The notes under the pieces are model-generated. The model saw only the letters and a list, made by a program, of their open reading frames with translations, did not search any database and had not been told where the DNA came from. From assembly GCA_011800155.1 (NCBI GenBank), contig CM022368.1, forward strand, positions 3,534,001 through 3,598,000: a stretch of 64,000 nucleotides of DNA, in the 5' to 3' direction. The translations under genes were made by a program, and so were the position numbers. Positions 33,415 to 45,600 of this stretch are shown here, piece after piece (position 1 is the first letter of the stretch; each line of letters begins with the position of its first letter). The DNA comes from Flammulina velutipes. Lineage: Eukaryota; Basidiomycota; Agaricomycetes; Agaricales; Physalacriaceae.

Positions 33415-34850
33415 TTATACTATCGTCTTATTCGACTCGCCCAAGACCAGCTCTTTACTGCCAATAGTGCCAGTGCGACCTCCGACCCCAAAAGTGATAG
33501 AGTAATTCCCGATGTTCTTGAGTTCCTTTTTCTCCAGGACGGCCCAGCTGCGGCCATCCTTCTTTTGGAGGTGAAGCTCAACCTGGAGATGGTAATTGAG
33601 ACTGTGGCGGCGCCACCTGGATCTGAGAACGAACCTTGGTACCCATGATCTGGAACGTTGAAGAGTCGGTGTCAATGGGGCCGACGAGATCCAGGGTGCG
33701 GGTGAATCTTTTGGTGTCGAGGAAAAAGAGATCTAAGTTCACCTGCAGAACGTGTCGAGGCCAAAATTAGTGATCAACGCACAACTTTGGTGTATCAACT
33801 TACTTTCTCATCCTCAAAAGTTATGGTGCTCTTATCTTTATCAGTCTTTTTTGCATACACTGACACATGCACCTTGTCTAGCGTCTGATAATGTTCCAGT
33901 CTACACTCCGTGAGAGTCTAAATGCATAGGAGACGTAAGTGCAATGGCTTATGACCGTGAACAATGACTTCACTGGTGTCGCGGGAGCCTTGACGGCGAA
34001 AAGGTGTCTTCCTATCTTGCAGCCCTCAATCTTGAGAAACTCGTCAAACTCGAGGACGCGGCGTTTGCAACAGAGATAACCCTGCGGCGGAAAGTGTGAA
34101 TTAGGGAAGACTAGGAAGTGCAGCGAGGTCGCATTACCTTGCTACCTTCCCTGAATATAGGCTATAGCAAAAAATGAGTTATCGGCTGGATGAATCCGGA
34201 GCTACGGCGGAGACATACAGGAGCTGGATGGTACGTGCAAATGGTACCTTCACCTTCCCCGTGTCGATTAATGGCATCACTAATGAATGTAATGCCACAA
34301 CCCTTCCTCTTACAGGTTGTTCCGGGGAGAACTGGGACAGTAAGATCGTCTTCTTCATCGATGATTGGTTCTTCCGCTAGACCAGAGGAAGACGCGACAG
34401 CTTGGGAAGCAGGTGCAGATGCAGATGGCTGGGGTGGACGGCCAGACGTATACGTCTCCTTCCCATCTTGGGTAGCCGACATAGTAAGGTTATTGGGGTT
34501 AGTGGGCGCCTTTGGGGATGGATCGACCTTTGGCTGATCGGTTGTATGGCGTTCAGTTTTCATGCATCCCTAGACAGCAAGGTTCAGCATCATGCGCGTC
34601 CATGGGGCTTGTAAGTGTACGTACCGGGATCTTCATGAACTCGTCAAATTCAAGTACGGGTTTGTTTACATCCTGGCAGCATGACCAGGATTTCAAGCCC
34701 TCGTGGAAGACCTGGGATAATTCGCGTCGTAGATCTCAGAGATTGAGATGAAGGATGCCAACTCACGGGTGCGCCTGAGTGAAATATGCAGGCATCGTCG
34801 TTGCCGTCTTCGTAATCTTTTCCGCAACCTTTTCGCGAGCACCGTGGCAT
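33415..34850 (-). CDS. CHORD- and CS-domain co-chaperone (CHORDC1/RAR1-CHP1 family)
   Basis: Eight exons (34850-34767, 34711-34625, 34569-34219, 34161-34138, 34081-33974, 33917-33804, 33742-33635, 33582-33415) total 1044 nt, 347 aa. CHORD I: CSRKGCGKDY, FHSGAPVFHEGLKSWSCC and DEFMKIPGC. CHORD II: CKRKGCGITF, CTYHPAP and EGSKGYLCCKRRVLEFDEFLKIEGC. Each is a set of Cys and His binding two zinc ions. A p23-like CS domain follows (KVHVSVYAKKTDKDKSTITFE, VELHLQKKDGRSWAVLEKKE). This architecture is that of the animal and fungal Hsp90 co-chaperones. Between the CHORDs lies a Ser/Pro/Ala-rich linker (about 60 aa). The usual length is 330-350 aa, so the gene is complete. An exon of only 24 nt lies inside CHORD II. 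Confidence 0.93.
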
Positions 34851-35477
34851 TTTGTATAGTCCGTATAAAGACAAGATGATTTTTAATGGAAGAGATGAAT
34901 TCTCGAAAATTCTCTTACATAAGCATGGACGCGAACCAAGTCACGTTCAAGCGCCAGCCTCTGAGTGCTTCTCGTTTCTTTTCTTTCGCCTCTTCCAAGA
35001 ATCTAGTCAGATCATATCCGCCTGAAATTGGGGTTTATTGATCAATTTAAGAATTTTAGTGAAGCGTCATAGTAGGAGGCTTTAGGGTGATACACCCTTG
35101 AACGTTGTGAATGTAAGAGACTACCAAGCAGTAAACGAAATGAGGCCAGTAGTAGGGCTTACGATATAAGAATGTGCATCGTACTTACATGTGCATCTCC
35201 CTTCCCAGCTTGAAGCTTTCGGTTCACAAATTTCCGAGTCAAACCAGGTGGCATGCACGCTCACAGTTGTCCCCAACCCCCCGACGAGGTAATACTTATC
35301 AGTAAATTTCGAACGCCGCGGCTATCGTCGAATGAAAATCCAAGTACCAAGAGAATGGCGCATTGGAACCGGCATTTCCTTGGAGTAATCGACCGATACT
35401 TCGTGGATCTTCTCCTTCTTTATCCCAGAGTTCAGTCGCGTCGCGGGTATACGCGTGCCAACTAATTGCACTACAGC
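34851..35477. other. Intergenic
   Basis: About 630 bp upstream of the CHORD gene. No gene is supported; a 38-codon open frame on the + strand near 34926 is not convincing. Confidence 0.4.
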
Positions 35478-35871
35478 TCAAAATATACCCAAGGGTTGAG
35501 AAGGCATGCCAGACGACTTGCCTGCATCGTGTCGTCCCAGAATTGTGCCGGAGAACTCAAGAGCAGAGTTATATCGAGGTGTCATCGTAGTACATCGCGA
35601 TAACAAAGCGTAAGTTACCGCGCCGTTTAACAATGGATAGAGAAATGCTGGAAAGCATCGACAGTGTTCGCAAACACTCAGTCATTAGTGACTCACCTCT
35701 GTCATAGGTGACGCTGTTGAACAGTAGCGTAGTGAAGCTGGAAGGACTTCCAAGATTGCGGCATTGGGCGTCGCACAAGGTGGTGATGATAGGCTGTCCA
35801 TTGTACAAGCAATAATCCATCGACAGACCAGATAGAATCAATAAGATAGTGAGCGATAACCTAGAATGCAA
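35478..35871 (-). pseudogene. Possible remnant of a small secreted Cys-containing protein
   Basis: The frame opens right after an acceptor-like TTCTAG at about 35865, with a hydrophobic stretch (LSLTILLILSGLSM) that resembles a signal peptide, followed by DYCLYNGQPIITTLCDAQC. A canonical intron (GTGAGT...CTAATGAC...CAG, about 48 nt) then joins to more coding sequence ending near 35478. No ATG precedes the hydrophobic stretch; the first one comes after it (MDYCLYN). So either a 5' exon is missed or the start is lost. The C-x-x-x-C pattern after a short N-terminus resembles a module seen in secreted fungal proteins, but I cannot name it. Treat it as a low-confidence gene or relic. Confidence 0.3.
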
Positions 35872-35938
35872 TTAGCCATTTGACACCGAAGATTTGGAAC
35901 ACTTGTAAGAACCTAGCAAATTATCGTGATGTAGAGCA

Positions 35939-37326
35939 TCACGAGCTATATGTTTCCCAGACAAGAAATCCTACTCCCCAAGGTCCCACTCTTCCCAGAG
36001 TCCTTAACATGGTGTAAAGTCTACGTCGTGCTCCAGAACTTGCATGTAAATGCTCCGTACCGGCGGGATTACGGAAAAAATCCACCAGACCTTCATCTCG
36101 GACTTTATTGACGAGAACGAGCCATGGCGACTGTGTCTGAGCGTGAGTAAGTCTGTGAAGCTCAACTGTCCTCCTTGCAACATCCCACGGTCTACCAATA
36201 AGCTCGTATGCCAAACCCGCAACAACCTGGTTGATCGTTAGCCCTTTGATACAGACAAGGGACCTTTAAGCTTACACCACCCGACACGAGAGTGATACCA
36301 TGAACAGTGCGTGGGAGATGCCTAGAGAGAGATGCCCTTTCTCGCTCAGTGAGGCTCATCACCTGTGGATCCGCGGCGATGAAACTAGTGGAGAAACCTT
36401 TGAGATGTACAGCGAGGCGACGTGTTACTTCGAAGATGGAGAAGAAAACAGCAAATCCTATACGTGAAGGTCTGGATTTAGCTTTCCAGGAGAAATGAAG
36501 GAATAACATACCACAGATGTCCTTCGCGAATCCCCAGCCCCATCCGTCCCATCCTCGACCGGCCATCTCTCCTACATCCTTCATCCAACTCCGGACCTGA
36601 CGGATTTCTTGTAGGTTCTGCTCTCGAGAAGAGGTGAGCGATGAACTGGTGCCCCGGAATACCTCCTTCCATGCATGGGACCACGAATGATAAACAGTAC
36701 CACCTTCCAGCAAGAGTCGAACATTCTCCGCAGGTGCCGCTACAAGAGCTTGGGCTCCACCCGCGACGGCACCGGATAGCGCCGCTGCGATTGTCGGGTG
36801 GTGGCCAATATGAGGCTCAATAGCGGAAAAGGTTTCTCCATACGTAGTCCATAGAACAGTCCCGAGGAGAGCATTGACGATCATAGGTGGAATAAAATGT
36901 TTCGGAATGACCATGAACTGTATATTATCGTATTAGAACGTGTGCTGTAGTTGTGTAGAATTGGCTACGCACTCCTTGACTCTTGACGAGAGATGATATA
37001 AACTGGGGATTTAAGGATGCACCGTCCTTTAGCGCTAGACCTCTTAGAGTTTGCCATCCAGAAACTGATGAAAAGCGTTAAGACCGATTGAAGAGAGGAA
37101 TCGGACGAGGCCGGCTGACCTTTGGATGGCCTAAAAAGCCTCACAGGTCTGGAGAAATATAAGGCAATACTCCTCGTCGCAGTCCGTGCGAATGCTGCTT
37201 GTATGTTGCCCAATGTATCTGCTTCTGTTAATCGAAGTTACATGACGGATTGGGTCGCTTATTATGACAGGACTCACTAGGGGGAGAATTATCCCGTTGG
37301 ATGTTGGATGCATCATCTTTCACCAT
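35939..37326 (-). CDS. Mitochondrial-carrier-like membrane protein
   Basis: Six exons (37326-37278, 37224-37120, 37064-36973, 36917-36512, 36457-36276, 36226-35939) total 1122 nt, 373 aa. The protein starts MVKDDASNIQRDNSPPK and includes a segment like a carrier repeat: PPMIVNALLGTVLWTTYGE, AALSGAVAGGAQALVAAPAENVRLLL. The small-residue helix followed by P-x-[E]-x-V-[RK] resembles the PX[DE]XX[KR] signature of the SLC25 family. A second, weaker repeat appears at GVVAGLAYELIGRPWDVARR. Carriers exchange metabolites across the inner mitochondrial membrane. Signature residues are degenerate, so it may be a divergent member with an unknown substrate. The first exons are short and were found only by frame matching. 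Confidence 0.65.
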
Positions 37327-38460
37327 AGGACGGAACGAACCATTCAGCAGCAGGAAATATAAGCGTATGAACGTCGAGAAAGAGTAAACGAGGTCGAATT
37401 TACCGGGCCTTCCGATCCAAACACAGCTTATTGCAAATTCATTGGACCCTTACACGGAGGCAAATGTTCGATCTCACCACCATCTTCCAATGAACTTGTG
37501 CAGTTCTTGTGCTCTCTCGTCTAACATAGGCGACCAGCTAACGCGCCACTGACGGTACTCAATAATTATCTGCGGCTCTGACCCTGCTCCTCCGGCCGTC
37601 CTTCTACTCTCTCAGCTCCAACATTGATTCAAACGCGCCACAGCTGGACATCTGATATTCATATCCGAAATCTTGGAGGTCAGAGCACACTGTACAGTCT
37701 GGTGCCGTCCTCACACGCCTTTGGAGAAGACGAAAATATCCCCGGATTCGGATACATCAGAAAGTCCTGTCATGGCCACATCCTAGGTCGTTCGCTCAAA
37801 TTTAAATCGTCCAAGTTTTCAGGGCACCCCGATCCTTTCCTTTGGACTCTGGGCTGACTCCTGAAGGCTTTACATAGCTCTATACCCATTTCTTTCGAAT
37901 GCCCTGACATCTTGGTTCATGCTGCACAGGCAGGGTCATTTTCATACGAATGAACACGCCTCGCTGGAACTTTCTTCGGGATGTAAACATGGGCCGGCCT
38001 GTAGGCTTTCCTTCGGCGTATTTCTACGTCAAATCACTTCCGCGGCACCATTCACAGACTATCCGCGGTAGGACTTGACTCGGAGGGGATGACATGAACC
38101 GTCGTGGGACATTTAGCCAATGTTCTACGCGCTTGGGCCCATTTACGCGCCCGAGCTCGTCATGCTCTTTCTATATCAGATTAGCTTTCGCCGACACGAG
38201 GACGGAGAAAGGGATGTATTGATGATCTAGTGGTGTACATAGTGTAAATCTGATAGTGGTACTAGCCCATAGGTATATTCTAATGTGAATGCGACATAAA
38301 TACGCGACTGACTCAAAACCCAAACCAAAGAAATGACCAGTATACAACTTCAGTGTACATAATGCAAGGAAATCCAATAGTAGTCCGACGTGTCCGAGTG
38401 TTATACAGTGGTAATGCGTGAATGCGTGAATGGGATCAGAGCTCTGGGGAGCCAGATGAG
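37327..38460. other. Intergenic, no gene seen
   Basis: About 1.1 kb. Short frames only, without splice support. It contains the carrier-like gene's promoter on its left and the 3' UTR of the hidden 58-aa gene on its right. Confidence 0.4.
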
Positions 38461-38812
38461 TTAACCCTCTTTTGTGACACCAGCAGCACTGGAGAAAAGG
38501 TTTTGAGTTTTCGGGATTCTCGATGACTGTGGAATCGTTAACTTACGGCAGCGTAACAAGTGACCCACTACCGTCAATTTTGATCGTTAGCATTTGGGCA
38601 CCCTGACATAAAAGAAAAGTTTTGAGCGTTTGTATCGTTAGAGAATGGAGATGAACGGGACATACATCGGCTGTTCGCCCTGTCGTCTGGACCGTGCCAC
38701 GCACAACGATACCCTTAGCGTCCCAAAAAAAGACACGTGTGCCGGGCTAGAGGTACGGAAAACGTTAGTGATAGCATTAACGAGAGACGCCACGCATTAC
38801 CGTAAAGTTCAT
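38461..38812 (-). CDS. Hidden 58-aa protein encoded by four exons, SH3/Tudor-like pattern
   Basis: Exons 38812-38801 (12 nt), 38746-38666 (81 nt), 38602-38547 (56 nt) and 38488-38461 (28 nt) join over four coding blocks to exactly 177 nt. The introns are 54, 63 and 58 nt, all GT..AG. The protein starts MNFTPGTRVFFWDAKG, continues with VVRGTVQTTGRTADG and MLTIKIDGSGSLVTLP, and ends AAGVTKEG. The alternation of short beta strands (TRVFFW, IVVRGTV, MLTIKI, SLVTLP) suggests a small barrel such as SH3 or Tudor. It is too short and too split to be seen as an open frame. No homologue is recalled, so function is unknown. Confidence 0.65.
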
Positions 38813-39505
38813 AGCCAAAATAGGTCTAAAATACAATGTGGATCGGGTGGGTCGATACTTGTGGACCGTGGGCTTCAAGCATAGAGCATAGAGCACAGAG
38901 ACCTTTAAGTACCAGTACCGAGAACAGTCGACATCCCTCGATCGAAGATGAACAGAAGCAAGCCAGTATCGGTGATAGGAATACAACCTGCTGCATCATC
39001 TTAGATTTTGGATTTGGGGTTCAGCACTTATGCAATAGAAACAAGGGGGGAACAATGCAATTTCAAGAGAGAAGATCCGGGAGAAATAGTGATCTTCTAC
39101 ACGCAGCCAATATTTTGCAAGGTTCCCAGAAGTAAGCGGTGCCAGTCTGAGGGCTGTCGCCGAGAGTTTGGTCGACAGTTGAGAGCATAGACATCGATCA
39201 CACGCAATCGGAAATACTGAATCCGAGAGACCTAGTACCTTGTTCACTTTACTGAAGGGACATGCGTCAGTGACACCAGCAAAGGATAACTTCGACGTAA
39301 TCACATTGGATAGATATGTTGGGTGGGCGGTAAGGGCGAACTGGAGACAATGAATTTCATCGATTCATTTGAGGCCGTACAGAGTTCCATGGTGGACGTA
39401 AGATCGAGTAGGATACGATGACTGTAACAAGTTGAATGAATTGGTTATCATCACGTTCATGTACATCGGGCCGGGATTGGTCCGGTCTCGTTTTGTACTC
39501 TTTCA
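38813..39505. promoter_or_regulatory. Divergent promoter region, 58-aa gene / LST8
   Basis: About 690 bp between the divergent starts of the hidden small gene and LST8. No further gene is supported. Confidence 0.4.
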
Positions 39506-41007
39506 ATGACTATGCCCTCGTCGTCCTCGATAAAACCACCTCCCCCCGCCAGTGATATGTCTGTGATTCTCGTGACTGGATCTTACGATCACGAAATCCG
39601 GTTCTGGGAAGCTTGGAGTGGGATTTGCTCCCGCACAATCGCAAGGACGGGCGAGTCTGGCGTGAGTTTTGTACATGTAAAAGTGGATGATGTGTATGCT
39701 AATGAAGGGCATGGAACAGCAAGTCAATCGGCTGGCCATTTCCCCAGAGTAAGCTTTCGTACCCCCGTCCTAATGGTCGCTCACCACCCGTAAAGCAAAC
39801 GCTACCTTGCCGCAGCGATTCATAAGAAGGTCAATGTCTACGAAATAGCAAACGCAACCAATGAACCGGTAACATATCCGCCATTCTGCTTCCACTTCCC
39901 TTCTAATCCCAAACAGCTAGTCGCGTTCGATGGACACACAAAGAACGTCACTGCTGTTCAGTTTCACAGTGAAGGAAAATGGCTCGTTACGGGTAGTGAG
40001 GATGGCACCATTAAGATATGGGACCTTCGGTTAGAGATTCATTACCCCTCGTTCTTTCTGATTATCTTATCTCGCCTAGCAATCCTCACCTACATCGGAC
40101 ATACGAGAATACCGCACCTGGTTCGCCTTCTTCCCCCATGCATACGAGAGATTTCATGTTCATCTACAGCACAGTTAATGATGTTTGCATACATCCAAAT
40201 CAAGGCGAACTCATATCGTGTGACCAAGCAGGAAGTATCAAGCAGTGGGACCTGTCCGAAAACACTTGCTCGCACGAATTGGTGCGATGTTTTCGCTTTT
40301 CTTAAATTCATTTCATTGAAACTTCCAAGACTCCCGCAGGAGATATACCAATGCGATCTGTTACGCTGGCACTCGACGGCTCATGCTTGGTGGCCGGTAA
40401 CAACAAGGTAACATTGTCGAATCTTCTATTTCACGTCTTTCAATCTTTGTATAACAGGGCCAATGCTACGTTTGGAAGCTAAACGACGAAAATTCTGGCT
40501 ATCCACGATTCCAGGCCGTAACAACATTTGTCGCGCACAATAAATATCTCACTCGCTGTCTCTTGAGTCCAGATATGAAGTACGCATCAGTTTTGCCGCA
40601 CTGTTTCCATATTAAAGATGTATTCACATTTTAGGTCATTGGCCACATGTTCAGCGGATTTGACGGTGAAAATCTGGTCTATATCTCATAACTTCGAGTT
40701 TAGGCAAGAGAAAGTCTTGGTGGGACATCAGCGATGGGTTTGGGATTGCGCTTTCAGCGCAGATTCCGCTTACCTGGTGACGGGTACGTGGATTTACACC
40801 CCAATTTTCGTCGAAGCTGAGGGTATCATTCACGCAGCTTCTTCCGACCACTCCGCGAGGCTTTGGGAGATGGCCACTGGAGAAACTGTTCGACAGTATA
40901 ACGGACATCACAAAGGTGCGTCATAGGTGCTACTTCGTGCATCTGGTACTGATGAGCTTTCACATTCAGCTGCTGTATGTTGTGCGCTTCACGACGGGGC
41001 GAGCTGA
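39506..41007 (+). CDS. LST8: WD40 protein LST8, TOR complex 1/2 subunit
   Basis: Eleven exons between 39506 and 41007 total 984 nt, 327 aa, close to the conserved 300-325 aa of LST8/GbetaL. The seven WD repeats fill the protein: [47 protein letters not shown]...[29 protein letters not shown]...[11 protein letters not shown], the [13 protein letters not shown] blade, SADLTVKIW and [15 protein letters not shown]8 binds the TOR kinase domain and stabilises TORC1 and TORC2, linking nutrients to growth. Two splice choices were set by homology: the acceptor before VNDVCIHP and the one before [12 protein letters not shown] short, Ser/Pro-rich N-terminal extension ([13 protein letters not shown]) precedes the first blade. 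GLT1, a nitrogen-assimilation gene, is the next gene downstream. Confidence 0.95.
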
Positions 41008-42629
41008 TGGTATGACGCGAAGTGGGTGTTTGTAGCGCAAAGTAGGAACGAAAGGTCCTCCATCTCTTTTTTCATATCAAAATATCCGACTTATACGCAG
41101 ACAGACATCTCGAAATTTGAAATTTGACTTTTTTGATCTTCTAATTGTGCTACTGGTGATGTTGTGAAGTCGAGCATCTTTCCACCTTCTCTGATGGTCC
41201 ATTGTACCGATCGCAGTACCTCTCCATCGAACGCTGACGGCCTCTTATTTTCTTTCGGAACAGGTATGTATCTATCTACCTCTCGTGCTAGGTCTGCTGA
41301 CATTGACCTACCTATCAGTTAGATCTTCTGCTACGAATCATACTTTCTGTGAAAGGAAATGTTGCTTGGATCTTGTGAACGATGCACTCCATCGGAGATC
41401 GACAAAATTAAATATCCCGTAACCCATCCACCAACTCGCGATTATTCTCAACACGACGCTGAACACATTTCGTAAAGCTGTAACTCGCAAACCTCTTCTC
41501 TTGCCCCGCTAATTTTTAATCACCCTAAGGTACAAAGCCCCAAAGCACTGAAATCACCACGCTCAATGGACTACGAACCTTCTAGGCCGGAGCCATGCTT
41601 CTTTCCCCAGGCCTTGTGGCAGAGGGCCATATGTTTATCGGTGTCGTGCATCGGTGCTTTTACATCGCCCTGACATCGTACTATGCGTCAATTGAGTGCG
41701 TCGATCCTGCTGTAATACAATTGCGGCGTATCAACCTCGGTATGGGCATTCAATTGAAAGTTAGGTTTCGAGGACAGAGGTATTGCATTCTGTTGTTTCT
41801 AAATGTTAGCGAAAGAAGTACCGACAGGCTTCTACTTGGATTTCGAATGAACGTGCCTCTCTTATGATGAAAGCAACCGCTCCTTCGTAGTGTTCACATT
41901 GCGTCAGAAGGACATCACCGAGGGTTGATTCGGGACACAGAAATAGAGGAGCATCTGCTGCAATTGGAATGGTATCGACACCTTCGAATTCGAGGACTAT
42001 AAATTTCATTCGCGGTTAACCACGCCAGGCCACGCCTCATCATTCATCTTAGAATCAAGGCGTTGACGCTAACCCAGAGTGAGACGTCTGATGATACGAT
42101 GGTAATAGATGTTTTCGTTCGAACAAAATCATTTGGGCCTTCAGCTACATTTCCATACGACTTGCGATACGACATGTCTTCGGCCGATTTGCTTGGAAGA
42201 GCCATGCCTGCGGAAGGGACGCCTTATCGCTTGTCATCCGACTCTTCCCGGTCAATAGGCAGCGGATTTGTGGCGCAGCTGTGAGCATGAAAGCGATCGA
42301 GAATTGATCGGCGGACCGCGCCTTATCTGTACATGTTAAATTACTTTATAGCTTTAGGTAGTAAGATTATCGAAGAAACAAAGCCTGTATATGTATGATA
42401 ATTCCATTTATGTTGCATCCAAGCGGTACATGTCGGTACACGTATACACTCAGGCATAGGAATTCAAGCAAAGCCATGCTGGTGTCATCGCTCAGCCAAT
42501 CAGATGCTTATGATTGCTCGGCCGAATGTGCCTCCATTTCCGGCTCCGCACTTCCTCTTTACCAACTCAAATTCCTTTTCAGCGTTCCTCCTTCTCCCCA
42601 TCGTTGGTGTCTTTCTTTGAACTCGTTCT
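41008..42629. other. Intergenic, GLT1 upstream region
   Basis: About 1.6 kb without a gene I can support. A 67-codon frame on the minus strand (42009-41806, from an ATG) and a 91-codon frame on the plus strand (41595-41867) exist but lack recognisable sequence and clean splice partners. The right end must contain the GLT1 promoter. Confidence 0.4.
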
Positions 42630-45600
42630 ATGGCAAGCGCTGCCGTCGCTACTCCTTTCGATACTTTGCCTCTAGTTTCCGACACTGCAGACGCAGAAAA
42701 CATCGCCAGTTTCAATGCGGTTCAACGAGATCCAACGTCCTGGGCCGGCTCTCTACCAGCCAGTCAAGGTCTCTACGACAACGAGAATGAAAAGGATTCT
42801 TGCGGTGTAGGCTTTATATGCCACATCAAAGGACAACCAAGCCACAAAATTGTATCTGATGCCCGCCAACTACTCTGCGCGATGACCCACAGAGGAGCTA
42901 CTGGTGCGGATAGCAGAGATGGAGATGGTGCGGGTGTGATGACAGGAATCCCCCACGAATTTTTCAAGCGTGAGGCTGAAAGGGACATCGGGTGTGTTCT
43001 TCCCGCCCCCGGCGAGTATGCAGTCGGGAATCTCTTTTTCAAGGCCAACGATCCAGTCCTCCTCCAGAGCCAGCAGGCTACCTTTGCCAAAATTGCCAAC
43101 GATCTAGACCTCCGTGTGCTCGGCTGGAGGGAGGTCCCGACAGATGGTACTATCCTGGGTCCGGCCGCGAGCAGCAAGGAGCCTATCATCGCCCAGCCTT
43201 TTGTCGTGCTCCGCTCCAACTACGGGGACGGACATGTCAGCCAAAACGGTCCATTCGATGCCACGTATCTTGAACGCCAGCTATACGTCCTTCGCAAGCG
43301 TGCGACTCATACGATGTAAGTATCTTGTCTGATCTCTGATTCTCAAATTAAAGCTCCTTTAATAGAACTTTGGCCAAGGGCTTCTACGTTTGCTCTTTAT
43401 CTTCCAAGAACATCGTCTACAAGGGCCAGCTATCTCCTCCTCAGGTGTACAACTATTTCCACGATCTGAACCATGTCATGTATCGCTCGCACTTTTCTCT
43501 CGTTCACTCGCGTTTCTCTACGAATACCTTCCCCAGCTGGGATCGTGCGCAACCCATGAGATGGGCCGCTCACAATGGTAAGCAGAAATATCAAAACTAG
43601 GCGACGCCTCCTAAACATCTTTCAGGTGAAATCAACACTGTTCGAGGAAACAAGAACTGGATGCGCGCCCGCGAAGGCGTTCTTTCGTCAAAAAACTTCG
43701 GCGACCAACTTGATCAGTTGTATCCCATCATTGAGACCGGTGGTTCCGATTCTGCAGCCTTCGACAATGTCCTCGAGCTCCTTGTTGTCAACGGTGTCGT
43801 CACTCTCCCAGAGGCCATTATGATGTTGATTCCGGAAGCGTGGCAAGGCAACGAAGCTATGGACCCTCAGAAGAAGGCCTTCTACAATTGGGCGGCGTGT
43901 CTCCAAGAACCATGGGATGGACCCGCGCTCTTCGCCTTCAGTGACGGACGCTACTGTGGCGCCAACTTGGATCGTAACGGTCTTCGACCGTGTCGATATA
44001 TCGTGACCAATGATGACATTATGGTCTGTGCTTCGGAGGTTGGCGCGGTTTACGTTGCACCAGAGAAGATCGTTTCGAAAGGTCGCCTCAAGCCTGGTCG
44101 TATGCTGTTGGTGGATACGGAGGAGGGTCGAATTGTTGATGATAAAGAGTTGAAGAAGGCTACGGCTGCGAAGCAGAACTTCGCCTCCTGGGTCGAGGCT
44201 CACGTCCTTCATGTCCCCAACATCATGAAGCGCGCTCGACGCGCCCATGTTGTCCTAGAGCCCACCTTGGATGACATTACTCTCAGTAGCGATCCCAAAC
44301 TCCTAGCCTTCGGTTTTACTGTTGAGCAACTGAACCTTCTTATGTTGCCTATGCTGCATGAGGGTAAAGAAGCTCTCGGGTCCATGGGCAATGACGCTCC
44401 CTTGGCTGCAATGGCTACGCAAGCTCGCCTCATCTATGACTATTTTCGTCAGCTCTTTGCACAGGTCACCAACCCTCCAATAGATCCTATTCGGGAGAAC
44501 ATTGTCATGTCCCTCGAAGCCTTTGTCGGTCCCGAGGGTAATTTGCTCGAGATGAAGCCCGAGCAGTGTCACAGAATCCTCCTTCCCTCTCCCCTCATTT
44601 CCATCGAGGAGATGAACGCCATGAAGAACTTGAAGTCCGCCTACAGCAGCTGGCCTTCACGCACGATCGATATCACTTTCCCCAAAGGCGAAGGCTTACC
44701 TGGATACCAGCGCGCGCTCGAGCGTGTCTGCGCTGAAGCCACTCAGGCAATCGAAGACGGCGTCAAGGTCATCATTCTTTCTGATCGCACCACAAGCGAG
44801 TCTCGCGTGCCGTTGTCGGCTCTCGTTGCGTGCGGCGGTGTCCATCATCATCTCGTTCTTCAAAAGAAGCGCGCGAAGGTCGCATTGATGGTGGAGACTG
44901 GCGAGGCTCGTGAAGTTCACCACTTGTGTGTGCTTGTTGGGTACGGCGCTGACGCTGTCTGTCCTTGGTTAGTTATGGAAACCATTCACAAGGTCGCTCG
45001 TGAAGGACTGTGAGTGAATTTCTTTGTTCTCTATTCTAGCGATTCATATCGTTCCGCAGTGTGAAGAACGAACAGACCGCAAACCAGCTTTTGGTCAACT
45101 ATCGCCTTTCTGTGGATAACGGTATCCTGAAGGTCATGTCCAAGATGGGCATCTCAACACTACAGTCCTACAAAGGGGCTCAGATCTTCGAAATTCTTGG
45201 ACTTCACAACTCCGTCGTTGATCGCTGCTTCATTGGCACCGCAAGTCGCGTGCAGGGTGCCACTTTTGACCTCCTCGCCATGGATGCTTTCGAGCTCCAC
45301 GAACGAGGATGGCCATCTCGCGAGACCATCATACCTCCAGGCATGCCAGAATCTGGCGAATATCACTGGCGTGACGGAGGCGAGGCCCACATCAATGACC
45401 CCACCGGTATCGCCAATCTTCAGGACGCCGTCAGAGAGAAGAATCAGGGAGCGTATGACGCCTACTCACGCAATGCGGACGAGCAAGTGAAGCGCGTCCA
45501 TTTACGTGGGCTCCTCACCTTCAAGTACGAGAGCACCACTCCGATTCCCATCGAACAAGTCGAGCCATGGAACGAAATTGTCCGCAGATTCGTCACCGGT

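Noticed and set aside
42063..42284. Short plus-strand frame upstream of GLT1
   Set aside because: Its first in-frame codon is not ATG and no splice partner was found.
45160..45390. Open frames antisense to GLT1 and other large exons
   Set aside because: They mirror codon bias of the sense strand and have no independent signals.
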